A DNA stretch of 64,000 nucleotides, taken from contig CAWEDP010000002.1 in assembly GCA_963807925.1 (NCBI GenBank), positions 2,604,001 to 2,668,000 of the forward strand. The letters run 5' to 3'. Origin of the DNA: CAWEDP01 sp963807925 (GTDB taxonomy: Bacteria > Acidobacteriota > Vicinamibacteria > Vicinamibacterales > CAVVIG01). The notes below the pieces were generated by a model that saw only the letters and a program-made list of their open reading frames with translations, made no database searches and was not told where the DNA came from. Positions 46,792-55,034 of this stretch are shown here, in pieces (the first letter of the stretch is position 1; every line of letters begins with the position of its first letter). The position numbers were made by a program, and so were the translations under genes.

Positions 46792-47270
46792 CAGCCCGCC
46801 ACCAGGTAGGCGAGCAGGCGGCCCGCGGTGATGGCGCCGGACCACCCGAGGATCGAGGCGATCGCCAGCCAGCGTGCGCGGCCGCCGGCCTCGCGCTGCT
46901 CCGGGCCGCCGCGACCCACGTACGAGCGGAGCGGCACCAGTGTGGCGGCGCTGGCGACGACAAGGATCATCTTGACGAGAAACGGCATCGCCGTCCCCCA
47001 GGTCGTCGCGCGGGCGGCGAACAGCAGGACGCCGGTCACGAGATTGACGATGAGGCCGACCGCGACGGCCGGGAAGACCCAGCGGAAGGCCGACAGCGGC
47101 ACGTTTCGGCTGATGCCGAGCAGACGCAGGTCGAGCACCCAGCTCGCGCCGACCAGCACCGCCATTCCCATGGTGTGAAGCGTCAGCACCGTGGGCTGAG
47201 CCCACACCGAGGGCGACTCATGCACCCACACCGCGAGCGAGCTCGATTCGAGCCAGATCAGGAGACCCAT
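46791..47270 (-). CDS. DUF6644-like membrane protein (159 aa)
   Basis: Four TM helices with LESSSLAVWVHES at the N-terminus, VLTLHTMGMAVLVGASWVLD and LRLLG, then AVGLIVNLVTGVLLFAARAT. The pattern matches the C-terminal half of the neighbouring 328-aa protein, so the two are paralogous and probably form one complex. ATG at 47270 is chosen because the frame upstream reads into tRNA-like non-coding sequence. Function unknown; conserved histidines (LHT) could coordinate haem. Confidence 0.7.
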   Translation of the reverse strand: MGLLIWLESSSLAVWVHESPSVWAQPTVLTLHTMGMAVLVGASWVLDLRLLGISRNVPLSAFRWVFPAVAVGLIVNLVTGVLLFAARATTWGTAMPFLVKMILVVASAATLVPLRSYVGRGGPEQREAGGRARWLAIASILGWSGAITAGRLLAYLVAG

Positions 47271-47454
47271 GGACCAGTCAAAGAAGAAATGTGCACGCGC
47301 CGGGATTCGAACCCTCCAGCTACCTCGCAAGAACCAGTTTGCCTCGAAGAACGGCAGTGCCGCGACTCGTGACTCTCTGAAACTGCGCTGCAGTCCGCCT
47401 AATACCAGTAGAGTGACGCGTGCACCCGTACTTCACCAGACGGCAGCACGCGTG

Positions 47455-50274
47455 TCAAGCGTAGTTGTCCGCCAGGCCTCTGATGCGCGCGCGGACCGCC
47501 GCCGGCACCTCGACCACCTGCGCGGCGCCTGACGCGACGTTGTCGGTGACAATCCACTGGGGCCGCGCGAGGCCCGGACCGATCGGCTCGAACCGGATGC
47601 CGACGGTCGCGCCCGAGATGTGATTCTGGCGGACGATCGCGCGCGGGCCGAAGTGGCCGAACGCGCGAATGGCCTCCACCCGAAGACCCACCGTCCGCGC
47701 CACGCGCTGCACCGTGATGTAGTTGTCGTCCACGATCAGGCTTCCCGCGTTGCCGACGAAGATGCCGTGCCGCTCGCGCGTCGCCGACGAGGGCAGCACG
47801 ACGCGCACCGTGTTGCCGCTGATCAGCACGAGCTCGGCCCGATCGGGTGCGCTTTGCGCCGCCTCCTGGTGGCTGACGCCGACATGCACCCCCTGGATCA
47901 CACCGTCGAGCGTGTTGTCGACGATCCGGATGTCGCGGCCGGCGCGGCCGCCAATCGCAATACCCTGACCGGCCGCCGACAGATCCTGCGCGAAGAGCGC
48001 GCTGACGACGGCGCTGAATCGCGGCAGGGCGGAGCCGATGGTGCCGGTGAGCACCAGGCGGCGGGCCAGGCCGTCGATCACGGCCTTGAGCGCAGCCGGA
48101 CTGTCCACCTGAGGCGCCATCGCATCGACCGCGCGCTGCCAGTCGTTCACCGTGCCGGTCCCGTGCACGAGCTGCGGATCGGTCAGGAAATGCACGCTGT
48201 GGCCGGCGACCGTGACGGTGGCGTTCGTGCCGGAGGGCGGGGAGCCGGTCGCGTTTCCGGGCGTCAGGTTGGCCACGAGCTGGCGCTCGAGTGCTGCGCG
48301 ATAACGCGGATCGCCGCGCAGCACGTTGAGGCTGGGCTTCGGGACCACTGCCAGGGTGTTGTCCTCGACCTGCGCGCGCGCCACGTTGACGATCAGCACG
48401 CCGGTCTGCATGTGGCCGGTGTCGAAGTGCGAGTGCATGACGCGCGCCTGTCCGACCGGGAGCGCGCCGGCTGGCGGATCGGGCATCCGGATCGTCAGGC
48501 AGGCCGCCGCCCGCGCGCCGCCCGACGCGCAGCGCGCGCGCACGTGGTCCACGGTCACCGACGCGCAATTGACGAACGTCAACCCGCCGGTCAGATTCGC
48601 CAGCCCGGGCTTGCCCGCTCCGGTGCGCCCGGCCTCGACCGCCAGGTGCTCGACCGTCACGCTCGAACAGTCCTCGAACACGAGCGCCGCTTCGGCGGTG
48701 GCGCACACGAGCTTGGTACCGGCGCCGCAGCCGCTGATGCGCAGATGTCCCTTGGACCGGATCTCGACGGGCGCCGGCAGGTCGTAGGTGCCCGCCGCGA
48801 AGCAGATCTGCGCGTCGGCCGCATCGGGCAGCGCCGCGAACGCCGCGGCGACGTCCTCGCCAGGGTGCACGTCCCTGCTGCAGACGCCCCCCTGCCGCTG
48901 GCACAAGGCGTCGAGCGCCTGCTGCACCGTGTGCGCGCCGAGCGCGCAGGTGCCGTCGTTGTACGCCACGTCGCGCGCTTCGATCGCGGTCAGCGGCGGG
49001 AATTCGATGCGGCAGTCGCCGCCGGGGACCGCGCTGAACGCGCCGGCCGACAGCCGTACCAGCGCGAGACGGGCGAAGCGGTGCGGCGTCCCATGCGGCA
49101 GCTGCGCAATCGGCTGGCCCTGGCCGTCGACCGGCCATTCGACGCCCCCGGTATCGGCGCTGACGGCGGTCCGGGCCGGGACAATCCAGTAGTCGCCGGC
49201 CTTGTACTGTCCGTCGGAAAACCGGACCTGGACGCCCTCCTCGAGATCGAGCCAGTCGCCGGACAGCGCCACGCCATCGGCCGAGGCCGTCGCGCCACGC
49301 TGGTCCCACCGCCGCAGCGTCGGGTGCCGTTCAGGATCGAGCGCCGGCGCCGCGCCGTCGACCCGCACCACGCGCGTCGCGGGATTCACATCGGCGACCA
49401 GGAGCAGCTGGCCGTGCTGATCGGCGAGCTCGAGCCGGTCGTCGGTCGCCTCCACCCACTGCTGCAGCTCGAAGGCGCGCGTCTCGTCCTTGCCGATGTC
49501 GTCGACCGTCACGTCGCTGCCGCTCGTGCCGAGGACGGCGCTCGCATCGCTGGCGTTGTTGCGCGACCACTTGAACCGCGCCTCGGCGCGGGCGCCGCCG
49601 CGATGGATCTCCACGCGGTACAGCTGGTTCTCGAGACCCCGGTAGCCTGCCGTCGGCGGCAGGACGCACGGGGACGTGGTCGCGTCGGCAGGCCCGGTCT
49701 GCGCGCTCAGGCGTCCGCCGTCGGCTTCTCCAATCACGTGCTGCGAGAGATGCGCGGTCCATTCGGGAAAGGCGCTGCCGCAGGTCGCGCCGCCCGACGG
49801 CTCCGCAACCGCCAGCAGCCGCACCTGCCAGATCGTGCGCGTGCGGGTGGCGGTGTCGGGCCCGCCGAGCGCCGTTTCGCGAATCGCGGGGTCCTCGAGC
49901 GCCGAGACGTGCCGCTGCCACGCTTCGAGGTAGACCAGATACAGGCCGTCGGTCGTCGGAAGCGTGAAGCCCGGCAGGTACGCCTGCGCCGCGATCGCCG
50001 CGTCGGCGTCGTTTTCGCACAGGACCCCGTCGACGTAGTAGTGTCCGGCGCCGATCGTCAATCCGCCGTTCGCGGGGACGATCGAGAAGCCCGCGTGCGC
50101 CCGCGGTGCGCCGGTCGCTCCCACGACGTCCACGGTCCGGCTCCGCAGATGGTGATCGACGATCGCTTGCTGTTCGTTCCAGTCGGCATCCACCTGCACG
50201 CGGCCCTGCTGCATCAGCACGCCCGTGTAGTGCTTCCGCGGATCGAACGTCTGTCGGCTGAAGTCGCCCCTCAT
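47455..50274 (-). CDS. DUF6519-type protein with right-handed beta-helix, contractile injection system fibre candidate (939 aa)
   Basis: The N-terminus MRGDFSRQTFDPRKHYTGVL with GRVQVDADWNEQQ is the DUF6519 signature, found in proteins encoded with contractile injection systems. Residues about 1-430 form the N-terminal module including FKWSRNNASDASAVLG. Residues 470-930 are a parallel beta-helix with many short repeats (GHLRISGCGAGTKLVC, SSVTVEHLAVEAG, ISGNTVRVVLPSSATRERHG). No signal peptide. It is the last gene of the operon, 50 bp after the tail-protein-I-like gene, and probably forms a baseplate-attached receptor-binding fibre or enzyme-like spike. Confidence 0.82.
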   Translation of the reverse strand: MRGDFSRQTFDPRKHYTGVLMQQGRVQVDADWNEQQAIVDHHLRSRTVDVVGATGAPRAHAGFSIVPANGGLTIGAGHYYVDGVLCENDADAAIAAQAYLPGFTLPTTDGLYLVYLEAWQRHVSALEDPAIRETALGGPDTATRTRTIWQVRLLAVAEPSGGATCGSAFPEWTAHLSQHVIGEADGGRLSAQTGPADATTSPCVLPPTAGYRGLENQLYRVEIHRGGARAEARFKWSRNNASDASAVLGTSGSDVTVDDIGKDETRAFELQQWVEATDDRLELADQHGQLLLVADVNPATRVVRVDGAAPALDPERHPTLRRWDQRGATASADGVALSGDWLDLEEGVQVRFSDGQYKAGDYWIVPARTAVSADTGGVEWPVDGQGQPIAQLPHGTPHRFARLALVRLSAGAFSAVPGGDCRIEFPPLTAIEARDVAYNDGTCALGAHTVQQALDALCQRQGGVCSRDVHPGEDVAAAFAALPDAADAQICFAAGTYDLPAPVEIRSKGHLRISGCGAGTKLVCATAEAALVFEDCSSVTVEHLAVEAGRTGAGKPGLANLTGGLTFVNCASVTVDHVRARCASGGARAAACLTIRMPDPPAGALPVGQARVMHSHFDTGHMQTGVLIVNVARAQVEDNTLAVVPKPSLNVLRGDPRYRAALERQLVANLTPGNATGSPPSGTNATVTVAGHSVHFLTDPQLVHGTGTVNDWQRAVDAMAPQVDSPAALKAVIDGLARRLVLTGTIGSALPRFSAVVSALFAQDLSAAGQGIAIGGRAGRDIRIVDNTLDGVIQGVHVGVSHQEAAQSAPDRAELVLISGNTVRVVLPSSATRERHGIFVGNAGSLIVDDNYITVQRVARTVGLRVEAIRAFGHFGPRAIVRQNHISGATVGIRFEPIGPGLARPQWIVTDNVASGAAQVVEVPAAVRARIRGLADNYA

Positions 50275-50324
50275 TCCGGTCCTCGCAATCCGGCCCGCCG
50301 CGTCACGGTCGGCCGATCGTCGCG

Positions 50325-52391
50325 TCAGCTTTCGAACAGCAGTCCCGCCTCCAGGCCGAGGCGCAAGTACTCCTCGACCCGGACCCTCAGATCGCTCTCG
50401 CGCTGCGGCGCGCGCAGAAAGTGGAACGCTCCCATCTCCGATTCATCGTCCGCCCCCGTCCGGATTGCCGGCGACGCGCGCAGGAGGAGCTGCATGTATC
50501 CCGCGTCGCCGTATCGCATCGACGTGAACAGCGGCCGCGGGCCCGCCTCGCCGGCCGCGCCGGCCGGCTGACACCGATAGCGCCGGGGCACTCGAGCATC
50601 GAGCGGCACGTACGAGAAGCGGACGCAGCCCTCCTGCACGCGCTCGGCGACGACCGGCGGACCGGTGTCGGCCGCGGTCCGGCGCGCGACGATCAGGCTG
50701 TTCGAGATCGCCGACATCGTGACGGTCCGCACCTGACCGACGAGGGTGCTGCCGGACATCGAGAGCGCCCCGCCGGCACCGATGCCGTCGGTCGACGCGA
50801 AGGCGACGCGGTCGTCGGCCGTGGCGTCCACGACGCTGTCGGTGACCGCGACGCGCGCGCTGCCGGCGATGCGCAGCGCGCCGACGATCGAGCGGTCGAT
50901 CTCGACGATGGTGTCGGGCGCGTCCACGATGAGGCTGGGCGTCTCGGGATGCGCCGGTTGGCCGGCGCGCGTCAGCGCACGGCCCGGCACGAGCGTGCAA
51001 TGCGCGATGCGCAGCCGTTGCAGCCGGTTGGGCTGACCGAGGATGGTGGCCGGCACGCGGATCGGCCCCCCGGTCACGAGCAGGCCGTTGATGGAGACCT
51101 CGGCGCTGTCGCCGCCGCCCACCAGCCACTCGCCGTCGACGTCGACCACCGGGCGCGCCTCGTCGGCCGCCCGGATTTCGAGGCGCCCGTTGGCCGGGCA
51201 CATCGCGGCGGGCGCCGCCGCATACCGCCCGCTGTCGCCGATCTCGACGGCGCCCGTTCCCCCGATGGCCGCGAGCGCCGCCGCCATGTCCGGCTGCCCC
51301 CCCGGCACGACCGCGAGCGGCCGGAGATCGACGGCCAGGCTCGCGGCGCGCGTGTATTCGCCGCCACCCAGATCGGCGCCGAAGCCGTAGCGGAACGACG
51401 CGCGCACCGGCGTCGCGGCCGAATCGACGTCCCGCGAGAACGCGAGGCGTCCGAGCTCCGGATCGATGGCCACGTCGAGACGCGGAGGATCCGCCGCCGT
51501 GGTATCGGCAGGCATGTGCGCCCACGCGCTCGTCTCCGGGTCGTCGGACAGGTCGGACAGATCGCACACGCTGACGCGCTCGATCGGAACCGTCTCGCCG
51601 CCGACGCTGACGGCCACGCTCGCGCCGGGGCCGTAGTAGTCCGACAGCCGATCCCGCATCGCGCGCCGCGCAATCGGAATCGGCGCGTTGACCGGACCGG
51701 CCAGCTGCTCGATCGTGCCCTGGGGCGCGGGGCGATTGAACAACGGCACGTCGTGCCCGAGCGGGCTGACACTGAATCGACGCGGATCGATCGGAACGGC
51801 TGGAGCGCCGGTGAGCGGATGGCTGCCCAGCCGCCACAGGAAGACTCCGACGTTCGGGATGTTGTGCCGTCCGCGACCCGACGCGATGCGCCGCACGTCG
51901 ATGCTGCGGGGCCGTCTGTCGAAGGCGCCGGCGGTCGCCGTCGGGACGGCCGGCGGCCTCGTGTCGGTCAGAGCCGGCGTCTCGGGGCGCACATGGTTGA
52001 CGTGCGCGGTCCGCGCCAGGCGCTGGAAGAACTCGACGATCGCCGCTTCCCAGCCGGTGACGTCGCGCGCAAGCTGCTCGAGCACCGCCGCCGTGCCCTT
52101 GCGGCGCCGGAACGCGATCGTGTTGGCGACTTCCGCGCGCCGGCTCGCGACGGCCGGCGTCTCGCCGTGGAGCAGCCGATAGGCGACGAGATCGCCGATG
52201 TAGGGCACGACCCATTCCGCGCAGGTCTCGATGAACTGATCGTCGTAGAGCTGCGCGAGGTCCTCTTCGATCGCGGCGACTTCCTCGGCGACAATCGCCA
52301 GCAGGTCGCGGAGCGGACCGCCCTCCGCCGCGTCTCGCACGCGATAGAGGGCGGGGAGCGCGTTGTACAGCGTGTCGAGATCGAAGCTCAT
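50325..52391 (-). CDS. Tail-protein-I-like baseplate/fibre protein with beta-helix (688 aa)
   Basis: Residues 1-150 resemble phage tail protein I of the baseplate wedge (LYNALPALYRVRDAAEG, FIETCAEWVVPYIGDLVAYR, VANTIAFRRRKGTAAVLEQL). Residues about 390-600 are a beta-solenoid (ISNSLIVARRTA, VAVTDSVVDATADD, GALSMSGSTLVGQ). The C-terminus ESEMGAFHFLRAPQRESDLR with VEEYLRLGLEAGLLF is a conserved ending also seen in such eCIS proteins. ATG at 52391 overlaps the baseplate J stop by 4 bp. Probable link between baseplate and fibre. Confidence 0.82.
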   Translation of the reverse strand: MSFDLDTLYNALPALYRVRDAAEGGPLRDLLAIVAEEVAAIEEDLAQLYDDQFIETCAEWVVPYIGDLVAYRLLHGETPAVASRRAEVANTIAFRRRKGTAAVLEQLARDVTGWEAAIVEFFQRLARTAHVNHVRPETPALTDTRPPAVPTATAGAFDRRPRSIDVRRIASGRGRHNIPNVGVFLWRLGSHPLTGAPAVPIDPRRFSVSPLGHDVPLFNRPAPQGTIEQLAGPVNAPIPIARRAMRDRLSDYYGPGASVAVSVGGETVPIERVSVCDLSDLSDDPETSAWAHMPADTTAADPPRLDVAIDPELGRLAFSRDVDSAATPVRASFRYGFGADLGGGEYTRAASLAVDLRPLAVVPGGQPDMAAALAAIGGTGAVEIGDSGRYAAAPAAMCPANGRLEIRAADEARPVVDVDGEWLVGGGDSAEVSINGLLVTGGPIRVPATILGQPNRLQRLRIAHCTLVPGRALTRAGQPAHPETPSLIVDAPDTIVEIDRSIVGALRIAGSARVAVTDSVVDATADDRVAFASTDGIGAGGALSMSGSTLVGQVRTVTMSAISNSLIVARRTAADTGPPVVAERVQEGCVRFSYVPLDARVPRRYRCQPAGAAGEAGPRPLFTSMRYGDAGYMQLLLRASPAIRTGADDESEMGAFHFLRAPQRESDLRVRVEEYLRLGLEAGLLFES

Positions 52392-55034
52392 GCCATCACG
52401 CCCAGGTCGAGCGGTCTTGGATCGAGGAGCAGCAGCTCGGCGCCGAGCAGTCCATCGCCGGCTGTCGCCACGGGGCCGGCGGCCTGCAGCCACGATTGCC
52501 GGGCGACGGGCGCGTCGGTGCGATGGAGGGCCGTGACGTTCACCGCGGTCACGCCCGCCGTGCCCTGCATCACCGCAATCACGTCCGACAGGCTCACCCC
52601 CTGTCCGAATCCGCGCGCCACGAAGCCGAAGGCCGCACGCATCGCCGCCTCGATGGCCGCCAGCACCGCAGGCGGCTGCCGATCCGGATCCACGTTGATG
52701 GTGCCGGCCACCCGGAAGAACGCCGGCCGGTGGGGCACGACGTGCACCGGGACGATGGGATCGGCGGCGCGCTGCACGGCGGCGACGAGACGATCGACGA
52801 CGGCGTCGCCAGGCAACAGCGCTGCGCCGTCTCGACCGGCCACCGTCAGCAGGACCGCCTGGCGCCGTCGGTCCCAGGTCCAGGTCGCGAGCGCCTTCGC
52901 CACACCGGCGAAGGCCCGCGCGAAGTCCTCGTAGTCGCCGAGCGACACGATCCGATCGAGGGCCAGGACGCCCAGTGGAACGGTTCGACGCGCATCGTCG
53001 GCGCTCTCGGGGTCGGCGGCGCCGCGGGTCGCCATCGGGTTGGTCACGGCACGCACGCCCACCGGTCGTGTCAGCAGCACGGCGATCTGCGCGGGCGCCA
53101 CCTGCCCGTCACGGCCGATGCCCTTGCGGTACACGGCCCGGACGTTGTCGCTGCCGGTCGGCACGCGCGCGCCGGTCCGGCCGTCGCCGAACCGCACGGT
53201 GGTGACGCCGGTGTCGTCGGCCGCGAGCAGGTAGATGCGCTCGTCCGAGCGGCGCCCGAAGAAGGTGTCCACCCGCTCCCAGCGCACGCCGTCCACCCAC
53301 ACCTCGAGCGCGGCGCGGGCGCCGCCCGGAACGTCGGCGCCGACCCAGGTGAGCGGCGGCTGCCGGAGCGCGAACTCCTGAAACGGTTTGCTGGCGTCGC
53401 CGCCGCCCAGCACCTCGTCCACCGACTCGCCGTTGGTGATGAACGCCACGTTCGCGGCGACGGCGACCGTCGCCCTCGTGTACGCGAACGCGAGCGCGCG
53501 CGCCAGCGTGACGACGGTGTATCCGCCGGCCAGAATCACGTCGGCGATTTCGTGCACCTCGCTCTCGGCGACGCCGGGCAGATCGATCCGCTCGCCCGAC
53601 ACGATGACGGTGCGGCCGGACTCGAGCCCGAGGTAGATGCCGTCCAGCATGATGCTGGCGCCGGTCACCGGATCGTCGATCGGGAGATCGGCCAGCGGCA
53701 GGCGTTCGCTCTGGGCGAGGACGGTCGTGCTCCGAAGGGTGAAGGTGTTGAAGCCCGCGGACGAGTCGAGCCGGACGCGCGAGACCCGTGCGCCGAGCGT
53801 GAACGCCGTGCGCGAGATCTCGTCGCAGTCGTCGACCCGATAGACGCGTCGATCGAGCGGGCTCTCGAGCACGACCCATCCGCCGGGCACGATCCCCGGA
53901 TACGTGGCATCGAGATGGACGAAGGGGACCGAGGGCGCTTCGGCGGCGAGCGTGAGCGGCGGACTGTCCCAGTTGCTCTCGCCGGGCCTCGCGTCAGCGG
54001 GAACCGCCTCGTACTTCGGCGCGTTGTGGCCGAAGACCGGCGCGCGCGTCTGGAACAGGTACACGCCTTCGTCCCCGTCGGTGATCGCCGTCGCCTGTCC
54101 CGCCACCACGCTCGCCGCGATGGCCGCCTGAGGCCACGACTGCACGCTTGCCATCGCGGTCAGATCGGACTGCTTCCACGACGCGTTCACGATGCGGGTC
54201 GACACCACGGTGCTGGTGAGCGGCGTCGCTTCGGTGAGAAACGTGCCGGCGGGCAGCGGAGGGACTGGAAACGGATGCGGAGGTGGCGGCTCGAGATCGA
54301 GATCGACGGCCGTGAACCGCGCGCCGGGATCGGGGGTCACCCCGAGAATGCGCTTGACCGCGCGGTCGTGGTCTGGGGGCCCGCCCACGATCAGCAGGCG
54401 ATCGCCGGGCCGCAGGCCGGTCGCGATGCCCTTGACGAGCACGCGGGTCATCGACGTCGACACGACCTGCGGCTGGGCCAACCGCGGCCGGATGGCGTTC
54501 CATTCCGGGCGCGCCTCGATCGCGTCGCCGGTTTCGAACACCTGCGGCCGCTCGCCGGGACCTGGAATGCTCTGCGCCCGCGTCCCGGCTGGGATCTGCG
54601 TGGTCGCCGGGCCGCCCTCTGCATCCTCCACCTCGAACGCCACCTCCCCCTGCGCGGCGACACCGGGGCGCAGGCGATAGCCCACCAGTTCGCCGATTCG
54701 CGCCAGCGAGGCCGGGTCGGTCGCCGTCCGCAGGTACGACTCGTTCGCGATCCGCTCTTGATAGAAGGTGAGGATGTCGGCCACCACCGCGACCGATTCG
54801 AGGAGGCCGACCGTGAAGTCGCCGCTCTCGCGAGTGGTGAGCCGGCCGAGCGCCGGGTAGTCGCTCGACGAGAGCCGCGCCAGCAGACTCGCGCGAACCG
54901 ACGAGTAGGTCCCGATGCGGCGCGCCACCGATGAAAGGCCCGGGCGGTTGAAGACCTCCCGGGGAGTCTCGAATCGACGATCCCACGCAGCAGCCGCACG
55001 TGCACGCGCCGGCGGGACAACGGCCGATCGTCAT
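52388..55034 (-). CDS. Baseplate J-like protein 2 (about 880 aa, one frameshift near the N-terminus)
   Basis: The main open frame (from GTG 54928, 846 aa) has RIGTYSSVRASLLARLSSSD, ARIGELVGYRLRPGVAAQGE and the conserved C-terminal baseplate region (VTNPMATRGAADPESADDAR; IVSLGDYEDFARAFAGVAKA). The N-terminus FNRPGLSSVARR is cut off from MTIGRCPAGACTCGCC by a +1 shift near 54963 (CCCCGGGAGG). The restored start is ATG 55034, overlapping the upstream stop. Putative baseplate assembly proteins of this type normally begin with that Cys-rich segment. It forms the baseplate wedge together with its paralogue. Confidence 0.88.

Noticed and set aside
47620..50571. A 983-aa plus-strand frame
   Set aside because: It is antisense to the DUF6519 protein, rich in Arg/His/Gly typical of shadow frames, with no recognisable domain.
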